From positions 248,001 through 312,000 of the forward strand of contig NW_026089442.1 of the NCBI RefSeq assembly GCF_933775445.1: 64,000 nt of DNA, in the 5' to 3' direction. Shown here in pieces: positions 1 through 10,700 of this stretch (the stretch's first letter is position 1; each line of letters begins with the position of its first letter). The translations under genes were made by a program, and so were the position numbers. The notes under the pieces are model-generated. The model worked only from the letters and a program-made list of their open reading frames with translations. It searched no databases and had not been told where the DNA came from. Source of the stretch: Argentina anserina (lineage: Eukaryota; Streptophyta; Magnoliopsida; Rosales; Rosaceae).

Positions 1-150
1 TGTTTCCAGTGTGGGCGTGTGTTTCTTTCAAACTGAGTATCTTTTTATCGTTTGAGTATGTTTACTATTGCACTTTGAGTATCTTTTCAATTCTCGTTTG
101 AGTATCATTCTGTAAGCCTTTCTGATGCGAGTTTTTCTTGAATTTGAGAG
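1..150 (+). repeat. Representative 150-bp monomer (reference register)
   Basis: This first unit sets the register used here: position 1 is the T of TGTTTCCAG and position 150 the last G of TTTGAGAG. Base counts are 69 T, 27 A, 31 G and 23 C. It has a GC-rich patch (GTGTGGGCGTGTG, positions 9-21) in otherwise T-rich sequence and four CpG sites (GGGCGTG, TATCGTTT, CTCGTTT, ATGCGAG). TGAGTAT occurs four times (34, 53, 76, 99). Stops close every forward frame and all three reverse frames, so no frame stays open from copy to copy even though 150 is a multiple of three. This copy carries T at position 45 (CTTTTTATCG); the commoner base across the array is C. Confidence 0.95.
34..150 (+). repeat. 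Degenerate ~23-bp subunits inside the monomer
   Basis: TGAGTAT starts at 34, 53, 76 and 99, and the related TGATGCG and TGAGAGT start at 123 and 145, giving steps of 19, 23, 23, 24 and 22 bp. The rest, from 145 around to the next 34, is 39 bp, close to 23 plus 16. Each subunit has the form TGAGTAT followed by a T-rich stretch. The monomer therefore looks like a fused set of six or seven diverged ~23-bp units. The spacing is read directly from the sequence; common descent of the subunits is inferred, because the similarity outside the TGAGTAT core is weak. Confidence 0.6.
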
Positions 151-309
151 TGTTTCCAGTGTGGGCGTGTGTTTCTTTCAAACTGAGTATCTTTCTATCG
201 TTTGAGTATGTTTACTATTGCACTTTGAGTATCTTTTCAATTCTCGTTTGAGTATGTTTCTGTAAGGCATTCTGATGCGAGTTTCTCTTGAATTTTAGAG
301 TGTTTCCAG

Positions 310-2040
310 TGTGGGCGTGTGTTTCTTTCAAACTGAGTATCTTTCTATCGTTTGAGTATGTTAACTATTGCACTTTGAGTATCTTTTCAATTCTCGTTTG
401 AGTATCATTCTGTAAGCCTTTCTGATGCGAGTTTTTCTTGAATTTGAGAGTGTTTCCAGTGTGGGCGTGTGTTTCTTTCAAACTGAGTATCTTTTTATCG
501 TTTGAGTATGTTTACTATTGCACTTTGAGTATCTTTTCAATTCTCGTTTGAGTATCATTCTGTAAGCCTTTCTGATGCGAGTTTTTCTTATATTTGAGAG
601 TGTTTCCAGTGTGGGCGTGTGTTTCTTTCAAACTGAGTATCTTTCTATCGTTTGAGTATGTTTACTATTGCACTTTGAGTATCTTTTCAATTCTCGTTTG
701 AGTATCTTTCTGAACGGCTTTCGATGCGAGTTTTTCTTGAATTTGAGAGTGTTTCCAGTGTGGGCGTGTGTTTCTTTCAAACTGAGTATCTTTCTATCGT
801 TTGAGTATGTTTACTATTGCACTTTGAGTATCTTTTCAATTCTCGTTTGAGTATGTTTCTGTAAGGCTTTCTGATGCCAGTTTCTCTTGAATTTGAGAGT
901 GTTTCCAGTGTGGGCGTGTGTTTCTTTCAAACTGAGTATCTTTCTATCGTTTGAGTATGTTTACTATTGCACTTTGAGTATCTTTTCAATTCTCGTTTGA
1001 GTATGTTTCTGTAAGGCTTTCTGATGCTAGTTTCTCTTGAATTTGAGAGTGTTTCCAGTGTGGGCGTGTGTTTCTTTCAAACTGAGTATCTTTCTATCGT
1101 TTGAGTATGTTTACTATTGCACTTTGAGTATCTTTTCAATTCTCGTTTGAGTATCATTCTGTAAGCCTTTCTGATGCGAGTTTTTCTTGAATTTGAGAGT
1201 GTTTCCAGTGTGGGCGTGTGTTTCTTTCAAACTGAGTATCTTTTTATCGTTTGAGTATGTTTACTATTGCACTTTGAGTATCTTTTCAATTCTTGTTTGA
1301 GTATGTTTCTATAAGGTTTTCTGATGCTAGTTTCTCTTGAATTTGAGAGTGTTTCCAGTGTGGGCGTGTGTTTCTTTCAAACTGAGTATCTTTCTATCGT
1401 TTGAGTATGTTTACTATTGCACTTTGAGTATCTTTTCAATTCTCGTTTGAGTATCATTCTGTAAGCCTTTCTGATGCGAGTTTTTCTTGAATTTGAGAGT
1501 GTTTCCAGTGTGGGCGTGTGTTTCTTTCAAACTGAGTATCTTTTTATCGTTTGAGTATGTTTACTATTGCACTTTGAGTATCTTTTCAATTCTCGTTTGA
1601 GTATCATTCTGTAAGCCTTTCTGATGCGAGTTTTTCTTATATTTGAGAGTGTTTCCAGTGTGGGCGTGTGTTTCTTTCAAACTGAGTATCTTTCTATCGT
1701 TTGAGTATGTTTACTATTGCACTTTGAGTATCTTTTCAATTCTCGTTTGAGTATCTTTCTGAACGGCTTTCGATGCGAGTTTTTCTTGAATTTGAGAGTG
1801 TTTCCAGTGTGGGCGTGTGTTTCTTTCAAACTGAGTATCTTTCTATCGTTTGAGTATGTTTACTATTGCACTTTGAGTATCTTTTCAATTCTCGTTTGAG
1901 TATGTTTCTGTAAGGCTTTCTGATGCCAAATTCTCTTGAATTTGAGAATGTTTCCAGTGTGGGCGTGTGTTTCTTTCAAACTGAGTATCTTTCTATCGTT
2001 TGAATATGTTTACTATTGCACTTTGAGTATCTTTTCAATT
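310..2040 (+). repeat. 7-monomer tandem duplication, offset 1049 bp
   Basis: Bases 310-990 match 1359-2040 at an offset of 1049 bp (seven monomers including one 149-bp unit). The 149-bp unit at 601 recurs at 1650 with the same neighbours: a TATATTT monomer before and a TAAGGC/GCCAG monomer after. The later copy has private changes (GCCAAATTCTC near 1925, GAATATG near 2003). Before 310 the match fails because of the AAGGCATTC/TTTTAGAG monomer at 250-300. Confidence 0.8.
601..749 (+). repeat. 149-bp variant monomer, first instance
   Basis: This monomer reads CTTTCTGAACGG then CTTTCGATGCGAG where the common type reads CATTCTGTAAGCC then CTTTCTGATGCGAG; one T is lost before GATG, so the unit is 149 bp. 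By eye about 64 such units occur across the window: 5-7 per 10 kb before position 20,000 and 9-14 per 10 kb from there to 60,000. Examples begin near 601, 1650, 5699, 8097, 9895, 10644, 14991, 17240, 20689, 22189, 29529, 33125, 37323, 42879, 51-56 kb and 58-63 kb. The variant has two extra CpG sites (AACGG, TTCGA). The deletion joins two frames and produces chance open frames of about 60 codons starting at TTG. Confidence 0.93.
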
Positions 2041-3339
2041 CTCGTTTGAGTATCATTCTGTAAGCCTTTCTGATGCGAGTTTTTCTTGAATTTGAGAGTG
2101 TTTCCAGTGTGGGCGTGTGTTTCTTTCAAACTGAGTATCTTTGTATCGTTTGAGTATGTTTACTATTGCACTTTGAGTATCTTTTCAATTCTCGTTTGAG
2201 TATGTTTCTGTAAGGCTTTCTGATGCGAGTTTCTCTTGAATTTGAGAGTGTTTCCAGTGTGGGCGTGTGTTTCTTTCAAACTGAGTATCTTTCTATCGTT
2301 TGAGTATGTTTACTATTGCACTTTGAGTATCTTTTCAATTCTCGTTTGAGTATCATTCTGTAAGCCTTTCTGATGCGAGTTTTTCTTGAATTTCAGAGTG
2401 TTTCCAGTGTGGGCGTGTGTTTCTTTCAAACTGAGTATCTTTCTATCGTTTGAGTATGTTTACTATTGCACTTTGAGTATCTTTTCAATTCTCGTTTGAG
2501 TATCATTCTGTAGGCCTTTCTGATGCGAGTTTTTCTTATATTTGAGAGTGTTTCCAGTGTGGGCGTGTGTTTCTTTCAAACTGAGTATCTTTCTATCGTT
2601 TGAGTATGTTTACTATTGCACTTTGAGTATCTTTTCAATTCTCGTTTGAGTATCTTTCTATAAGGTTTTCTGATGCTAGTTTCTCTTGAATTTGAGAGTG
2701 TTTCCAGTGTGGGCGTGTGTTTCTTTCAAACTGAGTATCTTTTTATCGTTTGAGTATGTTTACTATTGCACTTTGAGTATCTTTTCAATTCTGGTTTGAG
2801 TATCATTCTGTAAGCCTTTCTGATGCGAGTTTTTCTTGAATTTGAGAGTGTTTCCAGTGTGGGCGTGTGTTTCTTTCAAACTGAGTATCTTTCTATCGTT
2901 TGAGTATGTTTACTATTGCACTTTGAGTATCTTTTCAATTCTCGTTTGAGTATCATTTTGTAAGCCTTTCTGATGCGAGTTTTTCTTGAATTTGAGAGTG
3001 TTTCTAGTGTGGGCGTGTGTTTCTTTCAAACTGAGTATCCTTGTATCGTTTGAGTATGTTTACTATAGCACTTTGAGTATCTTTTCAATTCTCGTTTGAG
3101 TATCATTCTGTAAGCCTTTCTGATGCGAGTTTTTCTTGAATTTCAGAGTGTTTCCAGTGTGGGCGTGTGTTTCTTTCAAACTGAGTATCTTTCTATCGTT
3201 TGAGTATGTTTACTATTGCACTTTGAGTATCTTTTCAATTCTCGTTTGAGTATCATTCTGTAAGCCTTTCTGATGCGAGTTTTTCTTGAATTTGAGAGTG
3301 TTTCCAGTGTGGGCGTGTGTTTCTTTCAAACTGAGTATC
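2041..3339 (+). repeat. Satellite monomers, no strong internal duplication noted
   Basis: Ordinary 150-bp monomers, mainly the CATTC/TAAGCC/GCGAG type. Notable single variants are an ATAAGGTTTTC/GCTAG unit near 2665, CTGGTTTGAG near 2792 and TACTATAGCAC near 3061. The last two resemble markers at 8488 and 8764 (and their copies at 11035 and 11311), so the stretch is related to the 17-mer block further right. No gene or other element is seen. Confidence 0.85.
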
Positions 3340-5730
3340 TTTCTATCGTTTGAGTATGTTTAGTAGTGCACTTTGAGTATCTTTTCAATTCTCGTTTGAG
3401 TATGTTTCTGTAAGGCTTTCTGATGCTAGTTTCTCTTGAATTTGAGAGTGTTTCCAGTGTGGGCTTGTGTTTCTTTCAAACTGAGTATCTTTCTATCGTT
3501 TGAGTATGTTTACTATTGCACTTTGAGTATCTTTTCAATTCTCGTTTGAGTATCATTCTGTAAGCCTTTCTGATGCGAGTTTTTCTTGAATTTGAGAGTG
3601 TTTCCAGTGTGGGCGTGTGTTTCTTTCAAACTGAGTATCTTTTTATCGTTTGAGTATGTTTACTATTGCACTTTGAGTATCTTTTCAATTCTCGTTTGAG
3701 TATCATTCTGTAAGCCTTTCTGATGCGAGTTTTTCTTGAATTTGAGAGTGTTTCTAGTGTGGGCGTGTGTTTCTTTCAAACTGAGTATCTTTTTATCGTT
3801 TGAGTATGTTTACTATTGCACTTTGAGTATCTTTTCAATTCTCGTTTGAGTATCATTCTGTAAGCCTTTCTGATGCGAGTTTTTCTTGAATTTGAGAGTG
3901 TTTCCAGTGTGGGCGTGTGTTTCTTTCAAACTGAGTATCTTTTTATCGTTTGAGTATGTTTACTATTGCACTTTGAGTATCTTTTCAATTCTCGTTTGAG
4001 TATCATTCTGTAAGCCTTTCTGATGCGAGTTTTTCTTGAATTTGAGAGTGTTTCCAGTGTGGGCGTGTGTTTCTTTCAAACTGAGTATCTTTCTATCGTT
4101 TGAGTATGTTTACTATTGCACTTTGAGTATCTTTTCAATTCTCGTTTGAGTATGTTTCTGTAAGGCATTCTGATGCGAGTTTCTCTTGAATTTTAGAGTG
4201 TTTCCAGTGTGGGCGTGTGTTTCTTTCAAACTGAGTATCTTTCTATCGTTTGAGTATGTTAACTATTGCACTTTGAGTATCTTTTCAATTCTCGTTTGAG
4301 TATCATTCTGTAAGCCTTTCTGATGCGAGTTTTTCTTGAATTTGAGAGTGTTTCCAGTGTGGGCGTGTGTTTCTTTCAAACTGAGTATCTTTTTATCGTT
4401 TGAGTATGTTTACTATTGCACTTTGAGTATCTTTTCAATTCTCGTTTGAGTATCATTCTGTAAGCCTTTCTGATGCGAGTTTTTCTTATATTTGAGAGTG
4501 TTTCCAGTGTGGGCGTGTGTTTCTTTCAAACTGAGTATCTTTTTATCGTTTGAGTATGTTTACTAGTGCACTTTGAGTATCTTTTCAATTCTCGTTTGAG
4601 TATGTTTCTGTAAGGCTTTCTGATGCTAGTTTCTCTTGAATTTGAGAGTGTTTCCAGTGTGGGCTTGTGTTTCTTTCAAACTGAGTATCTTTCTATCGTT
4701 TGAGTATGTTTACTATTGCACTTTGAGTATCTTTTCAATTCTCGTTTGAGTATCATTCTGTAAGCCTTTCTGATGCGAGTTTTTCTTGAATTTGAGAGTG
4801 TTTCCAGTGTGGGCGTGTGTTTCTTTCAAACTGAGTATCTTTTTATCGTTTGAGTATGTTTACTATTGCACTTTGAGTATCTTTTCAATTCTCGTTTGAG
4901 TATCATTCTGTAAGCCTTTCTGATGCGAGTTTTTCTTGAATTTGAGAGTGTTTCTAGTGTGGGCGTGTGTTTCTTTCAAACTGAGTATCTTTTTATCGTT
5001 TGAGTATGTTTACTATTGCACTTTGAGTATCTTTTCAATTCTCGTTTGAGTATCATTCTGTAAGCCTTTCTGATGCGAGTTTTTCTTGAATTTGAGAGTG
5101 TTTCCAGTGTGGGCGTGTGTTTCTTTCAAACTGAGTATCTTTTTATCGTTTGAGTATGTTTACTATTGCACTTTGAGTATCTTTTCAATTCTCGTTTGAG
5201 TATCTTTCTGTAAGCCTTTCTGATGCGAGTTTTTCTTGAATTTGAGAGTGTTTCCAGTGTGGGCGTGTGTTTCTTTCAAACTGAGTATCTTTCTATCGTT
5301 TGAGTATGTTTACTATTGCACTTTGAGTATCTTTTCAATTCTCGTTTGAGTATGTTTCTGTAAGGCATTCTGATGCGAGTTTCTCTTGAATTTTAGAGTG
5401 TTTCCAGTGTGGGCGTGTGTTTCTTTCAAACTGAGTATCTTTCTATCGTTTGAGTATGTTAACTATTGCACTTTGAGTATCTTTTCAATTCTCGTTTGAG
5501 TATCATTCTGTAAGCCTTTCTGATGCGAGTTTTTCTTGAATTTGAGAGTGTTTCCAGTGTGGGCGTGTGTTTCTTTCAAACTGAGTATCTTTTTATCGTT
5601 TGAGTATGTTTACTATTGCACTTTGAGTATCTTTTCAATTCTCGTTTGAGTATCATTCTGTAAGCCTTTCTGATGCGAGTTTTTCTTATATTTGAGAGTG
5701 TTTCCAGTGTGGGCGTGTGTTTCTTTCAAA
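3340..5730 (+). repeat. 8-monomer tandem duplication, offset 1200 bp
   Basis: Bases 3340-4530 repeat at 4540-5730 with an offset of exactly 1200 bp. Shared private markers are GGGCTTGTG at 3471 and 4671, TTTCTAGTG at 3751 and 4951, the AAGGCAT/TTTTAGAG monomer at 4162 and 5362, and GTTAACTATTG just after it. Few differences separate the copies (for example CATTC at about 4003 against CTTTC at about 5203), so the duplication is recent. No 149-bp unit lies inside either copy. Confidence 0.88.
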
Positions 5731-6504
5731 CTGAGTATCTTTCTATCGTTTGAGTATGTTTACTATTGCACTTTGAGTATCTTTTCAATTCTCGTTTGAG
5801 TATCTTTCTGAACGGCTTTCGATGCGAGTTTTTCTTGAATTTGAGAGTGTTTCCAGTGTGGGCGTGTGTTTCTTTCAAACTGAGTATCTTTCTATCGTTT
5901 GAGTATGTTTACTATTGCACTTTGAGTATCTTTTCAATTCTCGTTTGAGTATGTTTCTGTAAGGCTTTCTGATGCCAGTTTCTCTTGAATTTGAGAGTGT
6001 TTCCAGTGTGGGCGTGTGTTTCTTTCAAACTGAGTATCTTTCTATCGTTTGAATATGTTTACTATTGCACTTTGAGTATCTTTTCAATTCTCGTTTGAGT
6101 ATCATTCTGTAAGCCTTTCTGATGCGAGTTTTTCTTGAATTTGAGAGTGTTTCCAGTGTGGGCGTGTGTTTCTTTCAAACTGAGTATCTTTCTATCGTTT
6201 GAGTATGTTTACTAGTGCACTTTGAGTATCTTTTCAATTCTCGTTTGAGTATCATTCTGTAAGCCTTTCTGATGCGAGTTTTTCTTATATTTAAGAGTGT
6301 TTCCAGTGTGGGCGTGTGTTTCTTTCAAACTGAGTATCTTTCTATCGTTTGAGTATGTTTACTATTGCACTTTGAGTATCTTTTCAATTCTCGTTTGAGT
6401 ATCTTTCTGAACGGCTTTCGATGCGAGTTTTTCTTGAATTTGAGAGTGTTTCCAGTGTGGGCGTGTGTTTCTTTCAAACTGAGTATCTTTCTATCATTTG
6501 TGTA

Positions 6505-7740
6505 GGTTTACTATTGCACTTTGAGTATCTTTTCAATTCTCGTTTGAGTATCATTCTGTAAGCCTTTCTAGTGCGAGTTTTTCTTAAATTTGAGAGTGTT
6601 TCCAGTGTGGGCGTGTGTTTCTTTCAAACTGAGTATCTTTCTATCGTTTGAGTATGTTTACTATTGCACTTTGAGTATCTTTTCAATTCTCGTTTGAGTA
6701 TCATTCTGTAAGCCTTTCTGGTGCGAGTTTTTCTTGAATTTGAGAGTGTTTCCAGTGTGGGCGTGTGTTTCTTTCAAACTGAGTATCTTTCTATCGTTTG
6801 AGTAGGTTTACTATTGCACTTTGAGTATCTTTTCAATTCTCGTTTGAGTATCTTTCTGAACGTCTTTCTGGTGCGAGTTTTTCTTGAATTTGAGAGTGTT
6901 TCCAGTGTGGGCGTGTGTTTCTTTCAAACTGAGTATCTTTCTATCGTTTGAGTATGTTTACTATTGCACTTTGAGTATCTTTTCAATTCTCGTTTGAGTA
7001 TCATTCTGTAAGCCTTTCTGATGCGAGTTTTTCTTGAATTTGAGAGTGTTTCCAGTGTGGGCGTGTGTTTCTTTCAAACTGAGTATCTTTCTATCGTTTG
7101 AGTATGTTTACTATTGCACTTTGAGTATCTTTTCAATTCTCGTTTGAGTATCATTCTGTAAGCCTTTCTAGTGCGAGTTTTTCTTAAATTTGAGAGTGTT
7201 TCCAGTGTGGGCGTGTGTTTCTTTCAAACTGAGTATCTTTCTATCGTTTGAGTATGTTTACTATTGCACTTTGAGTATCTTTTCAATTCTCGTTTGAGTA
7301 TCATTCTGTAAGCCTTTCTGGTGCGATTTTTTCTTGAATTTGAGAGTGTTTCCAGTGTGGGCGTGTGTTTCTTTCAAACTGAGTATCTTTCTATCGTTTG
7401 AGTAGGTTTACTATTGCACTTTGAGTATCTTTTCAATTCTCGTTTGAGTATCTTTCTGAACGTCTTTCTGGTGCGAGTTTTTCTTGAATTTGAGAGTGTT
7501 TCCAGTGTGGGCGTGTGTTTCTTTCAAACTAAGTATCTTTCTATCGTTTGAGTATGTTTATTATTGCACTTTGAGTATCTTTTCAATTCTCGTTTGAGTA
7601 TCATTCTGTAAGCCTTTCTGATGCGAGTTTTTCTTGAATTTGAGAGTGTTTCCAGTGTGGGCGTGTGTTTCTTTCAAACTGAGTATCTTTCTATCGTTTG
7701 AGTATGTTTACTATTGCACTTTGAGTATCTTTTCAATTCT
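6505..7740 (+). repeat. 4-monomer tandem duplication, offset 600 bp
   Basis: Bases 6505-7140 match 7105-7740 at 600 bp. Shared private markers include CTTTCTAGTGCGAG with CTTAAATTT (near 6568 and 7168), AGTAGGTTTA (near 6801 and 7401) and the unusual CTGAACGTCTTTCTGGTG at 6857 and 7457. Later mutations distinguish the copies, for example GCGATTTTTTC near 7323 and AACTAAGTATC near 7528. Confidence 0.83.
6751..6900 (+). repeat. 150-bp relative of the 149-bp type, without the deletion
   Basis: This monomer carries CTGAACG like the 149-bp type, but then reads TCTTTCTGGTGCGAG, keeping the T that the 149-bp units lack. The same form recurs at the 4-mer copy near 7457. It could be an intermediate in the origin of the 149-bp variant or a recombinant between that variant and the common type. 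It is seen only in this pair. Confidence 0.75.
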
Positions 7741-10700
7741 CGTTTGAGTATGTTTCTGTAAGGCATTCTGATGCGAGTTTCTCTTGAATTTTAGAGTGTT
7801 TCCAGTGTGGGCGTGTGTTTCTTTCAAACTGAGTATCTTTCTATCGTTTGAGTATGTTAACTATTGCACTTTGAGTATCTTTTCTATTCTCGTTTGAGTA
7901 TCATTCTGTAAGCCTTTCTGATGCGAGTTTTTCTTGAATTTGAGAGTGTTTCCAGTGTGGGCGTGTGTTTCTTTCAAACTGAGTATCTTTTTATCGTTTG
8001 AGTATGTTTACTATTGCACTTTGAGTATCTTTTCAATTCTCGTTTGAGTATCATTCTGTAAGCCTTTCTGATGCGAGTTTTTCTTATATTTGAGAGTGTT
8101 TCCAGTGTGGGCGTGTGTTTCTTTCAAACTGAGTATCTTTCTATCGTTTGAGTATGTTTACTATTGCACTTTGAGTATCTTTTCAATTCTCGTTTGAGTA
8201 TCTTTCTGAACGGCTTTCGATGCGAGTTTTTCTTGAATTTGAGAGTGTTTCCAGTGTGGGCGTGTGTTTCTTTCAAACTGAGTATCTTTCTATCGTTTGA
8301 GTATGTTTACTATTGCACTTTGAGTATCTTTTCAATTCTCGTTTGAGTATGTTTCTGTAAGGCTTTCTGATGCCAGTTTCTCTTGAATTTGAGAGTGTTT
8401 CCAGTGTGGGCGTGTGTTTCTTTCAAACTGAGTATCTTTCTATCGTTTGAATATGTTTACTATTGCACTTTGAGTATCTTTTCAATTCTGGTTTGAGTAT
8501 CATTCTGTAAGCCTTTCTGATGCGAGTTTTTCTTGAATTTGAGAGTGTTTCCAGTGTGGGCGTGTGTTTCTTTCAAACTGAGTATCTTTGTATCGTTTGA
8601 GTATGTTTACTATTGCACTTTGAGTATCTTTTCAATTCTCGTTTGAGTATCATTTTGTAAGCCTTTCTGATGCGAGTTTTTCTTGAATTTGAGAGTGTTT
8701 CCAGTGTGGGCGTGTGTTTCTTTCAAACTGAGTATCCTTGTATCGTTTGAGTATGTTTACTATAGCACTTTGGGTATCTTTTCAATTCTCGTTTGAGTAT
8801 CATTCTGTAAGCCTTTCTGATGCGAGTTTTTCTTGAATTTGAGAGTGTTTCCAGTGTGGGCGTGTGTTTCTTTCAAACTGAGTATCTTTTTATCGTTTGA
8901 GTATGTTTACTATTGCACTTTGAGTATCTTTTCAATTCTCGTTTGAGTATCATTCTGTAAGCCTTTCTGATGCGAGTTTTTCTTATATTTGAGAGTGTTT
9001 CCAGTGTGGGCGTGTGTTTCTTTCAAACTGAGTATCTTTCTATCGTTTGAGTATGTTTACTATTGCACTTTGAGTATCTTTTCAATTCTCGTTTGAGTAT
9101 CATTCTGTAAGCCTTTCTGATGCGAGTTTTTCTTGAATTTGAGAGTGTTTCCAGTGTGGGCGTGTGTTTCTTTCAAACTGAGTATCTTTTTATCGTTTGA
9201 GTATGTTTACTATTGCACTTTGAGTATCTTTTCAATTCTCGTTTGAGTATCATTCTGTAAGCCTTTCTGATGCGAGTTTTTCTTATATTTGAGAGTGTTT
9301 CCAGTGTGGGCGTGTGTTTCTTTCAAACTGAGTATCTTTCTATCGTTTGAGTATGTTTACTATTGCACTTTGAGTATCTTTTCAATTCTCGTTTGAGTAT
9401 CTTTCTGAACGGCTTTCGATGCGAGTTTTTCTTGAATTTGAGAGTGTTTCCAGTGTGGGCGTGTGTTTCTTTCAAACTGAGTATCTTTCTATCATTTGTG
9501 TAGGTTTACTATTGCACTTTGAGTATCTTTTCAATTCTCGTTTGAGTATCATTCTGTAAGCCTTTCTAGTGCGAGTTTTTCTTAAATTTGAGAGTGTTTC
9601 CAGTGTGGGCGTGTGTTTCTTTCAAACTGAGTATCTTTCTATCGTTTGAGTATGTTTACTATTGCACTTTGAGTATCTTTTCAATTCTCGTTTGAGTATC
9701 ATTCTGTAAGCCTTTCTGATGCGAGTTTTTCTTGAATTTGAGAGTGTTTCTAGTGTGGGCGTGTGTTTCTTTCAAACTGAGTATCTTTCTATCGTTTGAG
9801 TATGTTAACTATTGCACTTTGAGTATCTTTTCTATTCTCGTTTGAGTATCATTCTGTAAGCCTTTCTGATGCGAGTTTTTCTTATATTTGAGAGTGTTTC
9901 CAGTGTGGGCGTGTGTTTCTTTCAAACTGAGTATCTTTCTATCGTTTGAGTATGTTTACTATTGCACTTTGAGTATCTTTTCAATTCTCGTTTGAGTATC
10001 TTTCTGAACGGCTTTCGATGCGAGTTTTTCTTGAATTTGAGAGTGTTTCCAGTGTGGGCGTGTGTTTCTTTCAAACTAAGTATCTTTCTATCGTTTGAGT
10101 ATGTTTATTATTGCACTTTGAGTATCTTTTCAATTCTCGTTTGAGTATCATTCTGTAAGCCTTTCTGATGCGAGTTTTTCTTGAATTTGAGAGTGTTTCC
10201 AGTGTGGGCGTGTGTTTCTTTCAAACTGAGTATCTTTCTATCGTTTGAGTATGTTTACTATTGCACTTTGAGTATCTTTTCAATTCTCGTTTGAGTATGT
10301 TTCTGTAAGGCATTCTGATGCGAGTTTCTCTTGAATTTTAGAGTGTTTCCAGTGTGGGCGTGTGTTTCTTTCAAACTGAGTATCTTTCTATCGTTTGAGT
10401 ATGTTAACTATTGCACTTTGAGTATCTTTTCAATTCTCGTTTGAGTATCATTCTGTAAGCCTTTCTGATGCGAGTTTTTCTTGAATTTGAGAGTGTTTCC
10501 AGTGTGGGCGTGTGTTTCTTTCAAACTGAGTATCTTTTTATCGTTTGAGTATGTTTACTATTGCACTTTGAGTATCTTTTCAATTCTCGTTTGAGTATCA
10601 TTCTGTAAGCCTTTCTGATGCGAGTTTTTCTTATATTTGAGAGTGTTTCCAGTGTGGGCGTGTGTTTCTTTCAAACTGAGTATCTTTCTATCGTTTGAGT

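Larger units (their letters stand above)
5230..8568 (+). repeat. 16-monomer offset duplication, 2398 bp
   Basis: Bases from about 5230 to 6170 match about 7628 to 8568 at an offset of 2398 bp. The AAGGCAT/TTTTAGAG monomer lies at 5362 and 7760, followed 404 bp later by the 149-bp unit's TTGCAC at 5766 and 8164. The same 404-bp arrangement is seen at 264 to 668 and at 10307 to 10711, so this short haplotype block has been copied at least four times. Between the two matching zones lies the 4-mer duplication. Confidence 0.8.

Noticed and set aside
668..850. Repeated open frames of about 60 codons beginning at TTG (at 668, 1717, 5766 and some 50 other places)
   Set aside because: They start at a non-ATG codon, appear only where a 149-bp unit shifts one frame into another, and are the satellite itself in translation. 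No ribosome site, domain or codon pattern supports them.
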